The position numbers and the translations under genes were made by a program. A model generated the notes under the pieces. That model did not search any database, was not told where the DNA came from, and worked only from the letters and a program-made list of their open reading frames with translations. From NCBI GenBank assembly GCA_947455595.1, contig CANGOP010000003.1:1-64000 (forward strand): a stretch of 64,000 nt of DNA. Direction: 5' to 3'. Each line of letters opens with the position of its first letter. The first letter of the stretch is position 1. Shown piece by piece: positions 9,070-17,347 of the stretch. This DNA comes from Gammaproteobacteria bacterium (lineage in GTDB: Bacteria; Pseudomonadota; Gammaproteobacteria; Steroidobacterales; Steroidobacteraceae).

Positions 9070-10191
9070 CTACGGCTTCCCGTGATCAGCCTGGGGGCGT
9101 GTATGCAGATACTCGCGCCCACGCTCCATCATCTGGCGGAACCCTGCCGAATCTTGTGAACGCACGATCGCACGCAACCGCTCCACGGCAAAGAGCAGCG
9201 CGGTCAGAGACTCGGTTCCGTAATCGTTGAGCGCCTGAATTTCGAAATACAACGCAGGGCTTTCCTCGGCGACTCGACTCGCCACGTCCAGCTGGGAGTC
9301 GAAGGTCGTACTCGACATCTTGGCCAACCGGGGCGCTGCCTCTCCGCTTTCCGCCAAGGCGGTGAAAAAAGCGATATTCAGCGCATGGGACAACCCCAAC
9401 ACGTACGCAATCAAACGGTCGTGCTCGTCAAGGCCCATCACGACCCTTTCCGCCATGGTATGGCGGAAGAGTTCCTGTGCAAACTTAAGCGCCTCGTCGT
9501 TACCTAAATCGATAAAGATCACGTGACGACCGGAGAGAAGGTCGGTATCGGGACCAAACATGGGGTGTACTGAGGTCACCCGAACCCCCGCCGTCACCAG
9601 CGCTTCGAGACCGGCACGCAAGGGCGTCTTGATCGAGGTCAGGTCAAAGACAATGCCAGCCGGCTTACGTAGCGCCAATGCGTGGAGCGTTTCAGCGGTA
9701 ATGCCCAACGGCGTCGCCACCACGATCAGGTCGTGATCCAGTGGGCTGGTTTGCCAATCCGCCCGGTGCTCGCAACCCTCGATGGGGCCCGCCGGATCGG
9801 CGATTTCGACCACATAACCCTGATTGGACAAAAAATCGGCAAACCAATGACCCATTTTGCCGCGGCCACCAATGACCAATGCGCGCCGCCCGCCGCCGCT
9901 ACCTTCCGTGCCGACGCGAATATGCTCCTGCGTCGCCAACGACGAACGGATCAGAAGTCGCAGAATCTGTTCCGCTAGTTCCGGCGACACGCCTTGAGCC
10001 AGCGCAGCCTCCCGAACACCCATGACGACGTCCCTTTCACGGCGATAATCGCGAGTCGGATGACCGGTTGAGCGTTTGGCGCGTGCGACCTCGCGAGAGA
10101 TCCTCTGACGCTCGGCCACAAGGCCGATGAGCTCCTTGTCGAGCTCATTCAGTCGCTTACGCAGGTCATCGAGGGTCGGCTGGTCGGTCAC
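9070..10191 (-). CDS. tyrA: Bifunctional chorismate mutase / prephenate dehydrogenase (T-protein)
   Basis: A 373-residue two-domain enzyme of tyrosine synthesis. Residues 1-90 form an AroQ-type chorismate mutase ([30 protein letters not shown]), converting chorismate to prephenate. The rest is prephenate dehydrogenase with the NAD motif [12 protein letters not shown] and the conserved SVHPMFGPD segment. This fusion is typical of Gammaproteobacteria. The start is GTG at 10191. The gene lies on the minus strand between btuC and pdxH and ends eight bases from the btuC stop. There is no leader peptide or attenuator in the short upstream region. Confidence 0.95.
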   Translation of the reverse strand: MTDQPTLDDLRKRLNELDKELIGLVAERQRISREVARAKRSTGHPTRDYRRERDVVMGVREAALAQGVSPELAEQILRLLIRSSLATQEHIRVGTEGSGGGRRALVIGGRGKMGHWFADFLSNQGYVVEIADPAGPIEGCEHRADWQTSPLDHDLIVVATPLGITAETLHALALRKPAGIVFDLTSIKTPLRAGLEALVTAGVRVTSVHPMFGPDTDLLSGRHVIFIDLGNDEALKFAQELFRHTMAERVVMGLDEHDRLIAYVLGLSHALNIAFFTALAESGEAAPRLAKMSSTTFDSQLDVASRVAEESPALYFEIQALNDYGTESLTALLFAVERLRAIVRSQDSAGFRQMMERGREYLHTRPQADHGKP

Positions 10192-10326
10192 AGTGCACTC
10201 ATCCCATGGTTACCGAGGCCGGTGAACGGCCCAAACGGGGGTGATTCTGGCATGACGCGCGGCCTGCGCGCACGTAACGGCCTTGCGCATACTGACGGTG
10301 GGGCGCTAACGGATTAACATCACAGC

Positions 10327-11028
10327 ATGAGCACACTACCGTTTCAGACGTTACCCGTACCGCTGCCCGAGGATCCTCTGGCCGTAGCCGCCAGCTGGCT
10401 TGCCGAAGCGTGGGCGCTGCACGCGCAGCCGAATCCGAACGCAATGACTCTCGCCACCGTGAGCGCCGACGGACGACCTTCGGCGCGCATTGTGCTGTGC
10501 AAAGATATTGTGCGGCCCGATGGGTTTATTCGATTCGTCAGCAATTACGAATCCCGCAAGGGGGTCGAATTGGCGCACGAACCTCGCGCAGCGGTCGTCC
10601 TCCACTGGGATCATTTGCATCGACAGGTGCGTATCGAAGGCATTGTTGTCCGCTCACCGGAGACGGAAAGCGAAGAATATTTTCAGACGCGGCCTTGGCA
10701 GAGCCGTATCGGCGCCTGGGCGAGCGCACAAAGTCGCCCGGTCAGCAGCCGTGACCAATTGATCGAACAACTGCGGACTGCCGGCCGACAGTTTGAGACG
10801 CCGCCGGTCGGCCCCGATGCACCTGCGGAGGAAGATCGCAGCCTCAACGTCCAGATTCCACGCCCACCCTATTGGGGCGGCTACCGATTGTGGGCCGATG
10901 CGGTCGAACTCTGGGTGGAAGGCGAATACCGCATTCACGACCGAGCCCGCTACGAACGCACGCTGAGTCCCGATGGGCCAAATCAATTCAAGGGCACCTC
11001 GTGGCAACCCACGCGCCTTCAGCCCTGA
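10327..11028 (+). CDS. pdxH: Pyridoxamine/pyridoxine 5'-phosphate oxidase
   Basis: A 233-residue FMN enzyme that oxidises pyridoxine or pyridoxamine 5'-phosphate to pyridoxal phosphate. Family motifs include NAMTLATVSADGRPSARIVLCK near the N-terminus, FVSNYESRKG, and the C-terminal PxxWGGYRLxP-like segment PPYWGGYRLWADAVELWVEG. It ends RYERTLSPDG...WQPTRLQP as in other PdxH. The start codon at 10327 has no clear Shine-Dalgarno. The 3' end overlaps the proposed start of the btuD-like gene by 28 bases, so the two are probably translationally coupled despite unrelated functions. Confidence 0.95.
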   Translation: MSTLPFQTLPVPLPEDPLAVAASWLAEAWALHAQPNPNAMTLATVSADGRPSARIVLCKDIVRPDGFIRFVSNYESRKGVELAHEPRAAVVLHWDHLHRQVRIEGIVVRSPETESEEYFQTRPWQSRIGAWASAQSRPVSSRDQLIEQLRTAGRQFETPPVGPDAPAEEDRSLNVQIPRPPYWGGYRLWADAVELWVEGEYRIHDRARYERTLSPDGPNQFKGTSWQPTRLQP

Positions 11029-11804
11029 CACCTGCCGTATCGGTTCTGTTGCAAGCCTCGGGTGTAGACGTCACCGTCGCCGGTCGATCCCTTGTGGCAG
11101 GTCTTTGCCTTGAGGTGATGGCGGGTGAGGTGGTGTGTTTGCTCGGGCCAAATGGCGCTGGCAAATCACTCACGCTGCATACGCTGGCAGGTTTGAGGCC
11201 GCCTGCAAACGGTCATGTGCAATTGTGTGGCAGACCCTTTTTCGACTGGTCTCGACGCGAACGTGCACTGCGGCTAGGGCTGCTGACACAAGTCAGTGAG
11301 GATCCCTTCCCCGGAACGGTGATGGAAGCCGTGCTGATCGGTCGACACCCACACCTGGACAGCTGGCAATGGGAATCGGGTGCGGACCGAGAGGCGGCGC
11401 GACAAGCACTCGCCGACTGCGATCTGAGTGGTTTCGAATCCCGCGAACTCAGCACGCTATCCGGCGGCGAGCGTCGTCGGGTAGCGCTCGCAGCCGTACT
11501 CGCCCAAGATCCCGATGTACTACTACTGGATGAACCCCAAAATCATCTGGATCCACGTCACCAGTTGGCCGTCCTGCGACTCCTGCGGACGCGCGCCGAG
11601 GCCGGCCGCTCAACCGTGGTCTCGCTGCACGATGCCTCGCTTGCTGCGCGCTTTTCAGACCGCGCTTTGCTGCTACACGGCGACGGACGTTGGGCGTTCG
11701 GACCCGTCAGCGAGACCATCACGTCAACCGCGTTATCGGACATCTACGGCGTCCGCGTATCTGAAGTCGAGATTGCTGGACGGCGCCATTTCATCAACGA
11801 TTGA
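11001..11804 (+). CDS. btuD: ABC transporter ATPase, probably vitamin B12 import (BtuD-like)
   Basis: This 267-residue ATPase has Walker A GPNGAGKS, the ABC signature LSGGERRRVALA, Walker B VLLLDEPQNHLD and the H-loop VVSLHDASLAARFSD. It belongs to the FepC/BtuD/HmuV group that pairs with FecCD permeases. GTG at 11001 is proposed as the start because it is preceded by CAAGGG, matches family N-termini and removes a non-conserved extension; it overlaps pdxH by 28 bases. The partner permease is probably the btuC-like gene at 8070. B12 specificity is inferred from neighbours; iron-siderophore or haem import remains possible. Convergent with the hisN-like gene, overlapping by 11 bases. Confidence 0.83.
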   Translation: MATHAPSALTPAVSVLLQASGVDVTVAGRSLVAGLCLEVMAGEVVCLLGPNGAGKSLTLHTLAGLRPPANGHVQLCGRPFFDWSRRERALRLGLLTQVSEDPFPGTVMEAVLIGRHPHLDSWQWESGADREAARQALADCDLSGFESRELSTLSGGERRRVALAAVLAQDPDVLLLDEPQNHLDPRHQLAVLRLLRTRAEAGRSTVVSLHDASLAARFSDRALLLHGDGRWAFGPVSETITSTALSDIYGVRVSEVEIAGRRHFIND

Positions 11805-12567
11805 AGGCGATCCGAGCCTCAACGCACGCCTGTAATTTCCCATTGGACGCCAAGACGGTGGTGCTGTTCAGGCCGATAGGGCGACCATCGAGCGTCGTAA
11901 ACTGCCCACCTGCTTCCTCGACGATCGTCACCAATGCCGCGATATCAAGAATATTGACATCTGATTCGACGACGACATCGATCTTGCCGTCCGCCAACAA
12001 GTGGTAGTGAAGGAAATCCCCGTACCCGCGAATACGACCCACTTGGGCGACCAGGGCCCCGTATGCTGACCATGACGGCGACTGCGCCAATGTCTTAAGG
12101 TTGCCCGCTGAGAGCGCGGCCTGATCCAGCGAACTAACCTCACTGACTCGTAGGCGACGACCGTTCAGAAAGGCCCCTCGGCCCCGCTCGGCATAGGCAA
12201 GTTCGCCGTAGAGCGGCGCCGACGACACGCCAAGGACCAGTTGGTCGCCACGCAGCAGCGCGATCTGGGTCGAGAACATCGGATATTCCCGCACGAACGC
12301 TTTGGTCCCATCGATGGGGTCGACTAACCACATGGGCGCATCGGGCTGCTCATCACGTCCGGTTTCTTCGCCGAAAAACCCGTAAGTTGGGAACCGTTCG
12401 GCAAGGGCGGCTTTGATCGCCTGTTCGGTGCGAACATCCGCTTCGGTGACCGGCGATTTATCGGCCTTGATCGTCACCGCAAGGTTGCGTTGATAGCACT
12501 CGCGGATCACGCGGGCGCCGGCTTCAGCAGCTGCAAGGGCCGCATCGAGTTCTGCACTGATTTCCAT
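11794..12567 (-). CDS. Inositol-monophosphatase-family phosphatase, probably histidinol-phosphatase (HisN-like)
   Basis: A 257-residue magnesium-dependent phosphatase. Metal-binding motifs of the IMPase superfamily are present: EET near residue 70, WLVDPIDGTKAFVREYPMFS near 85-104, and VNILDIAALVTIVEEAGG near 205-222. The DPIDGTKAF and LDIAAL variants resemble HisN-type histidinol-phosphatases and 3'(2'),5'-bisphosphate nucleotidases; which one cannot be decided by eye. The ATG at 12567 has a GGGGGG run upstream. The open frame continues upstream to 12951 antisense to the riboswitch, but that part is not family-like. No other his gene is near. Confidence 0.85.
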   Translation of the reverse strand: MEISAELDAALAAAEAGARVIRECYQRNLAVTIKADKSPVTEADVRTEQAIKAALAERFPTYGFFGEETGRDEQPDAPMWLVDPIDGTKAFVREYPMFSTQIALLRGDQLVLGVSSAPLYGELAYAERGRGAFLNGRRLRVSEVSSLDQAALSAGNLKTLAQSPSWSAYGALVAQVGRIRGYGDFLHYHLLADGKIDVVVESDVNILDIAALVTIVEEAGGQFTTLDGRPIGLNSTTVLASNGKLQACVEARIAFNR

Positions 12568-12644
12568 GCCCCCCTTATGCAAAAGAGTCTGTTGTGGTGT
12601 CAACGTCTTGACAGTCTCCGTACTGGACCGCACGATTCGCCCGT

Positions 12645-12862
12645 CAGGTGACCCGCCGCCGAAAGGTGCTGGGTTAAACGGGAAGTTCGGTGAGTCGCGA
12701 GAGTGACGAGGCCGACGCTGCCCCCGCAACGGTAATCGAACCGTGACTGCATCCGCCGCACACCGCGGCAGCCACTGCGGACTTTCGAGTCTGTGGGAAG
12801 GCGATGTGGTTGGAATGTCGCAAGACGTCCAGTTCGAGAGCCCGGAGACCGGCCTGGCAATG
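12645..12862 (+). promoter_or_regulatory. Cobalamin riboswitch upstream of btuB
   Basis: Conserved blocks of the cobalamin (B12) riboswitch appear in the right order on the plus strand: GGTGCTGGGTTAAACGGGAA near 12665-12684, GCTGCCCCCGCAACGGTAA near 12717-12735, GCCACTG at 12771-12777, GGGAAGGCG at 12795-12803 and the B12 box AGCCCGGAGACCGGCC at 12839-12854. In known examples adenosylcobalamin binding turns off expression of the gene below. The next plus-strand gene is btuB, so feedback control of B12 uptake is expected. A weak upstream promoter may be TTGACA at 12608-12613 with CACGAT 17 bases later. Boundaries are approximate. Confidence 0.93.
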
Positions 12863-12865
12863 TCC

Positions 12866-12978
12866 CCGCTGCACGGAGGGTGTAGGCGTACGTGACGAGC
12901 GCGTCCGCGCTTGTCTGCGCGTACCCCTCTGCACAGCGGAACCAAAGCCAATTTCCATGCGGGAGCGCATGGAGGGAG
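12866..12978 (+). promoter_or_regulatory. Likely expression platform between the riboswitch and btuB
   Basis: After the B12 box the sequence folds into a long imperfect stem: CCGCTG (12866-12871) pairs with CAGCGG (12934-12939), GTACG (12888-12892) with CGTAC (12920-12924), and GACGAGCGC (12894-12902) with GCGCTTGTC (12907-12915). There is no T-run, so this is not a simple intrinsic terminator. A second hairpin, CCATGC (12955-12960) with GCATGG (12967-12972), reaches into the btuB ribosome binding site GGAGGGAG (12971-12978). Control at translation initiation is therefore the likelier mechanism. Pairings were found by eye. Confidence 0.5.
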
Positions 12979-12984
12979 CGTCTT

Positions 12985-14847
12985 GTGATCCGCCTGACTA
13001 CCCGCCGCTTGAGTGCGGTTTCGACCTGTATTGCGTACATTCTTTCTGCGCCCGACGCGCTGTCAACGGAAAGTGCAGACTGGCCACGCCTCGACGACTA
13101 CGTCGTGGTCACCGCCACGCGCGAGCCAGAGCCCGTGAGCAACCTGCTGGTTCCGATCGCAGTGATCGACCGCGATGATCTGGACCGGTCGCTGGCCGTC
13201 GACGTCTCGCAGTTACTGTCCCAGCAACCAGGTATCGACATCACTCCCTATGGCGGCCCGGGCCAAACTGTCTCAGTCTTCATGCGCGGCACCAACTCAA
13301 ATCACACCATCTTTCTGGTGGATGGCATTCGAATCAACCCGGGCACAATCGGTGTTGCGGCGATCCAAAATGTCGCGCCTGATCTCGTCGATCACATCGA
13401 AATCGTGAAAGGACCTCGCTCGGCTCTCTACGGCACCGACGCGATCGGTGGTGTGGTGAATATTTTGACCCGGATCCCGACGGCCAACAGTGCGAGCGCA
13501 TTGGTCGGATACGGAACCTTCAACACTCGTGAAGCAACCGGCCACCTCGATATGAAAGGCGCAGCAGGATCGCTGTCCTTCGCAACGCGCTGGTTGGAAT
13601 CGGATGGCTTCCCAGTTTTCGCAGGGGATACGTTAGACCGCGGATACCGCAATCTGTCGGAATCGTTAACCGCGCGGACGGCCATCGGCGGTATCAATCT
13701 GACCGCTCACGCATGGAACGCATCCGGTAATACGCAGTATTCCGACTTCGGTACGCCAGCCGACGAAAACTTTAAGAATTCCATTGGCGCTTTGGAAGCC
13801 TCTGGCGCAGTCACAAAACAGTGGACCACGTTGTTACGTGTGGGACGCATGCAGGACGACCTACGTCAGACCGCCATTGACCTCTACGCTGAGACACCCA
13901 GCCCAGACTACGAAACCACCAATCGAACCACGCTCGATTGGCAAAACTCGATTCGGGTCGGTGAACACGCCATCACGGCTGGCGCAATCTGGATGGATGA
14001 ATCGACGCGGGCGCTGGTTTATGGCACGCAATTCGACGTCAACACGCGATCAACCACGGGATTCGCTGAGGATCGGTTCACCGTCGGGCGGCATCATTTC
14101 TCGGCCGCATTTGGCACGACGCATCACAGTACCTTCGGCAATCACGGCACCTACAACGTCGACTATGGATTCGAATCATCGCCGGGCGTCATCTGGACCG
14201 CTGGCGCTGGTTCTGCGTTTCGAGCGCCAGACAGCACTGATCGTTTCGGCTATGGAGGCAATCCGATGCTGCGCCCTGAAACGTCGCGGAATCTCGAGGT
14301 TGGATTACGCAGACGCATCGATGAACATGAGGAAGTGTCCGTCAGCGCGTTCGACAATCGAATTGATAACCTGATTGTCTTCACATACACAGCAGACAAT
14401 CCCTACGGCATCAACGGCAATATCGGCAAAACCCGCATTCGCGGCATCGAGGCCAATTGGCGGTATACGACGGACGCGTGGCGCGCCCGTCTTGGCGTCG
14501 CACATCAGGAGCCGATTGATCGCGATACGGGCACCCTGCTGCTTCGGCGCTCCCGTTGGAACGCCAACGGATCTCTCGAGTATATGTTGGGCCATCATGA
14601 GCTGGGATTGGATGCCCATACGTCGGGCGCTCGCCCTGACGTCACGTATGACGCGAATTTCAATCCTGTTTCGGTCTCCCTCGGTGGGTTCACGGTCGTC
14701 GCAGCAACCTGGCGATGGTCTTTGGGGCACGGCGTGACGCTGCAGGCAAAAATAGACAACCTGCTCGACAAGCATTACGAATACATTAGTGGCTACAACA
14801 CGCAGCGACGCAGTTTCGTCGTTGCAGTTCGTTACGCCATTCAATGA
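12985..14847 (+). CDS. btuB: TonB-dependent outer-membrane vitamin B12 receptor
   Basis: A 620-residue TonB-dependent receptor, close to the length of E. coli BtuB. After a signal-peptide-like N-terminus comes a TonB box (DDYVVVTA), then the plug domain (QLLSQQPGIDI, VDGIRINPGTIG, EIVKGPRSALYGTDAIGGVVNI) and a beta-barrel ending in an aromatic-rich strand (RRSFVVAVRYAIQ). GTG at 12985 is chosen: GGAGGGAG lies six bases upstream and a signal peptide follows. The cobalamin riboswitch directly upstream identifies the substrate far better than the protein sequence alone. The adenosyltransferase gene follows after 22 bases, probably in the same transcript. Confidence 0.93.
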   Translation: MIRLTTRRLSAVSTCIAYILSAPDALSTESADWPRLDDYVVVTATREPEPVSNLLVPIAVIDRDDLDRSLAVDVSQLLSQQPGIDITPYGGPGQTVSVFMRGTNSNHTIFLVDGIRINPGTIGVAAIQNVAPDLVDHIEIVKGPRSALYGTDAIGGVVNILTRIPTANSASALVGYGTFNTREATGHLDMKGAAGSLSFATRWLESDGFPVFAGDTLDRGYRNLSESLTARTAIGGINLTAHAWNASGNTQYSDFGTPADENFKNSIGALEASGAVTKQWTTLLRVGRMQDDLRQTAIDLYAETPSPDYETTNRTTLDWQNSIRVGEHAITAGAIWMDESTRALVYGTQFDVNTRSTTGFAEDRFTVGRHHFSAAFGTTHHSTFGNHGTYNVDYGFESSPGVIWTAGAGSAFRAPDSTDRFGYGGNPMLRPETSRNLEVGLRRRIDEHEEVSVSAFDNRIDNLIVFTYTADNPYGINGNIGKTRIRGIEANWRYTTDAWRARLGVAHQEPIDRDTGTLLLRRSRWNANGSLEYMLGHHELGLDAHTSGARPDVTYDANFNPVSVSLGGFTVVAATWRWSLGHGVTLQAKIDNLLDKHYEYISGYNTQRRSFVVAVRYAIQ

Positions 14848-14869
14848 TGTACTGGACGAGATCAATACC

Positions 14870-15424
14870 ATGGGCAATCGACTGAGCAAAATCTACACCC
14901 GTACCGGCGACGACGGCACGACCGGTCTCGGCGACGGCGCGCGCGTCGAGAAAGAGTCGTTACGCGTTGAGGCTTACGGCAGCGTCGATGAGGCCAATAG
15001 CGCTGTCGGCATGGTGCTCGCAACGCCCGTCCTGCCGGACACAGCCCGGTCATGCCTCTTTGAAGTGCAACACGACTTATTCGATGTCGGTGCCGAACTG
15101 TGCATCCCGGGTCACCGGGTGATCACGCAAGCACATATCGATCGTCTGGAGCAGACGTTGGACGCCTTCAATGCTGAACTGCCTAAACTGCAGGAATTCA
15201 TTCTGCCGGGTGGCGGACCCGCAGCATCGGCCTGCCATCTGGCGCGGACGATTGTTCGACGTGCGGAAAGACGGGTTTGGGCACTCAGCCGCGTAGAAGC
15301 AGTACACGAGGATGTGCCGAAATACTTAAACCGCTTATCCGACCTGCTGTTTGTGATCGCCCGTGTGCTCTGTCGCGCCGAACGGGGTAGCGAAGTCCTC
15401 TGGCGTCACGACCGAGGTCGATAG
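14870..15424 (+). CDS. PduO-type cob(I)alamin adenosyltransferase
   Basis: A 184-residue cytoplasmic enzyme that transfers adenosyl from ATP to cob(I)alamin, giving adenosylcobalamin. The N-terminal ATP-binding segment KIYTRTGDDGTTGLGDG, the VEAYGSVDEANSAVG motif and the C-terminal RRAERRVWAL...YLNRLSDLLFVIAR helix pair are diagnostic of the PduO/MMAB family. ATG at 14870 is chosen because it gives the family N-terminus; the gap to btuB is 22 bases. It probably shares the riboswitch-controlled transcript. Its product is the cofactor needed by the class II ribonucleotide reductase at 50.6-53.5 kb. Confidence 0.95.
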   Translation: MGNRLSKIYTRTGDDGTTGLGDGARVEKESLRVEAYGSVDEANSAVGMVLATPVLPDTARSCLFEVQHDLFDVGAELCIPGHRVITQAHIDRLEQTLDAFNAELPKLQEFILPGGGPAASACHLARTIVRRAERRVWALSRVEAVHEDVPKYLNRLSDLLFVIARVLCRAERGSEVLWRHDRGR

Positions 15425-15432
15425 TCGCCGCC

Positions 15433-15951
15433 TTATCGCCACAGGGTGTCGTCGGCTGATGGAACAGCCGCCGTTATCCAAGCGCCGACCTCTCGGCACA
15501 GGGACGGGGGGTCGTACACCGTGTCTTCGCGAAGTCGCAGATCGACGCCGCTCGCCGGCCGCTCGTCTGACGGCATGATCAGATTGTCGTCGCCGTACTG
15601 AATGCGCCAGTCGGTAATGGTTGTTGCACCCGGCGTTGCGGTGATGGATCCATCAAATCGATGGAATGCTGGCACCGGCCAACCATCCCGGTGAAATGGC
15701 TCCATGACGTGCAGTGTCTTCCATTCGCCGCGGAAGAGAGCTTGATCGCGAAAGCGCGCAACGAGTATTGCTTGTGGCCCCACTCGACTTTCTAACCATT
15801 CACGTGTCGGCGTCGATGTTCTGCGCGGCCCAAAAAAGTAGCCGAGCAGGACCCCGCCACGCCGCGGCGCGCGGACGACCAAACCAACGCCGTACTGGCC
15901 CGTTTCAACCGGCAGTAGGAAAAATGTGCCTTCCCGGACCGGGGCCATCAT
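15433..15951 (-). CDS. Imm26-family protein of unknown role
   Basis: A 172-residue soluble protein. The pattern REGTFFLLPVETGQYGVGLV near the start, LLGYFFGPRR, QAILVARFRDQALFRGEW, and a tryptophan-proline motif GWPVPAF match my recollection of the Imm26 family, described as immunity proteins of polymorphic toxin systems but also found alone in many genomes. No toxin, secretion or repeat gene lies nearby. It overlaps ampD's start by four bases (ATGA), so translation of ampD and this gene is linked. Role here is unknown; the family call is moderately sure and rests on sequence pattern only. Confidence 0.65.
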   Translation of the reverse strand: MMAPVREGTFFLLPVETGQYGVGLVVRAPRRGGVLLGYFFGPRRTSTPTREWLESRVGPQAILVARFRDQALFRGEWKTLHVMEPFHRDGWPVPAFHRFDGSITATPGATTITDWRIQYGDDNLIMPSDERPASGVDLRLREDTVYDPPSLCREVGAWITAAVPSADDTLWR

Positions 15952-16541
15952 CGAATTGAATCTCCCGAGCCGGGCCGCGCTCGAAGCAAGCCCAATTCAG
16001 CCCAGTCAAACGCGGGACCCGGATCTGTCTTTCGCCCCGGGGCAATGTCGGAGTGCCCAACGACTGGCGCTTCCGCCAGGGTCGGGTAGGTGGCCGCTAA
16101 CGCCTCGATTAACTGCGCAAGGGCAGCGTACTGATTCGCCTCGTACGGGATGTCATCGGCACCCTCTAACTCGATACCGATGGAATAATCATTACACGCG
16201 AGGCGATAACGCCAACTGGAGGCGCCGGCGTGCCACGCTCGCGCGTGGCAGGGCACGAACTGCACCACACGACCATCACGGCGCACATAGAAGTGGGCTG
16301 ACACCCGCAACCTCTCGATACTCTTAAAAAAAGGGTGTTCATCTGCCGGCAACTGGTTCGTAAAAAGCGCCTCCACCCAGTCTTCGCCGAACTCGCCCGG
16401 CGGCAGGCTGATCCCGTGAACCACCACCAGATCCAACGTCGCCCCGGGGGGACGTGAGTCCTGATTGGGCGAATGGACATAGACCGCCCCGACCAAAAGG
16501 CCGGTGCCTGCCTCAATCCGAAAGGGGGGTGTTTGCGACAT
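15948..16541 (-). CDS. ampD: N-acetyl-anhydromuramyl-L-alanine amidase AmpD
   Basis: A 197-residue cytoplasmic zinc amidase of the PGRP/amidase_2 fold, which cleaves the peptide from anhydro-muropeptides during cell-wall recycling. The zinc ligands are visible: His42 in LVVVHGISLPPGEFG, and the C-terminal GHSDIAPGRKTDPGPAFDW giving the second histidine and the aspartate; WHAG is also conserved. No signal peptide, consistent with AmpD rather than AmiD. It is divergent from rsmE with about 60 bases between them and translationally coupled to the Imm26-like gene. No ampE follows. Confidence 0.95.
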   Translation of the reverse strand: MSQTPPFRIEAGTGLLVGAVYVHSPNQDSRPPGATLDLVVVHGISLPPGEFGEDWVEALFTNQLPADEHPFFKSIERLRVSAHFYVRRDGRVVQFVPCHARAWHAGASSWRYRLACNDYSIGIELEGADDIPYEANQYAALAQLIEALAATYPTLAEAPVVGHSDIAPGRKTDPGPAFDWAELGLLRARPGSGDSIR

Positions 16542-16603
16542 CCCGACACTTTAATCGGGACGGAGGGGCGGCGGCGAGCCGATTCGACCGGTACACTCAC
16601 GCT

Positions 16604-17347
16604 ATGCGCTCCATCCGCGTACACCATGTCGGCCCGCTCGTGCAGGGCACCCAACTTCCCTTGGAAGAGCGGGTGGCTCTACACCTACTCCGGGTTCTGC
16701 GCCTGAAGGCGGGGGCTCCGATCGTCGTCTTTGACGGAGCCGGCACCGAACACGACGCAACCTTGGTCGCACTCCGTGACGGGCGCCTGGGTTTGGACAT
16801 TGCGACGGCACGGGTCGCACTGCCACGATCGCCACTGGCGATTACCCTAGCGCAGGGTGTCTCCCGCGGCGAACGCATGGACTACGCCATTCAAAAGGCT
16901 ACCGAACTCGGTGTCCACGCGATTTCCCCGTTGATGTGTGAGCGTAGCGTCGTCCGCCTCGATGCTGAGCAGGCCGCCCGCAAGGTCGGTCATTGGAATG
17001 GGGTTGCGATCGCCGCTGCCGAACAAAGCGGACGGGCGGATGTACCGGTCATCGTGTCGCCGATACGCCTTGAAGATCATCTCGCTGCCGCACTGAGGTG
17101 CCCTACCGCGCGACTTCGCCTCGTGCTCGACCCTGCGTGTCATTCCGGACCCTCGGCACTACCCGCCAATCTTCGCGAAGTTGAACTACTGATCGGACCC
17201 GAAGGCGGCCTTAGCGACACAGAACTCGACCTGGCACGCCGCGCCGGCTATCAAAGCCTCCGCTTGGGTCCACGTGTCCTGCGCACAGAAACGGCAGCCG
17301 CCGCCGCAATCGCGGTACTGCAGGCTTTTCATGGTGACCTTGGATGA
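16604..17347 (+). CDS. rsmE: 16S rRNA m3U1498 methyltransferase RsmE
   Basis: A 247-residue SPOUT-class methyltransferase that modifies U1498 of 16S rRNA. The knot region carries LLIGPEGGLSDTELDLARRAG and LGPRVLRTETAAAAAIAVLQ, the hallmark of RsmE, and the N-terminal PUA-like domain includes EERVALHLLRVLRLKAGAPIVVFDG. ATG at 16604 is chosen because MRSIRVHHVGPL fits family starts; longer frames upstream are not conserved. Its stop overlaps the mrcB start by four bases (ATGA), so the two are translationally coupled. Confidence 0.95.
   Translation: MRSIRVHHVGPLVQGTQLPLEERVALHLLRVLRLKAGAPIVVFDGAGTEHDATLVALRDGRLGLDIATARVALPRSPLAITLAQGVSRGERMDYAIQKATELGVHAISPLMCERSVVRLDAEQAARKVGHWNGVAIAAAEQSGRADVPVIVSPIRLEDHLAAALRCPTARLRLVLDPACHSGPSALPANLREVELLIGPEGGLSDTELDLARRAGYQSLRLGPRVLRTETAAAAAIAVLQAFHGDLG

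Noticed and set aside
12568..12951. Open frame extending the HisN-like gene upstream (and a 146-residue minus-strand frame at 12600-13040).
   Set aside because: It runs antisense through the cobalamin riboswitch, has no family similarity, and a good start with ribosome binding site exists at 12567.
15433..16541. A toxin-immunity module around the Imm26-like gene.
   Set aside because: No toxin, Rhs/CDI or secretion gene lies on either side; neighbours are ampD and the adenosyltransferase.
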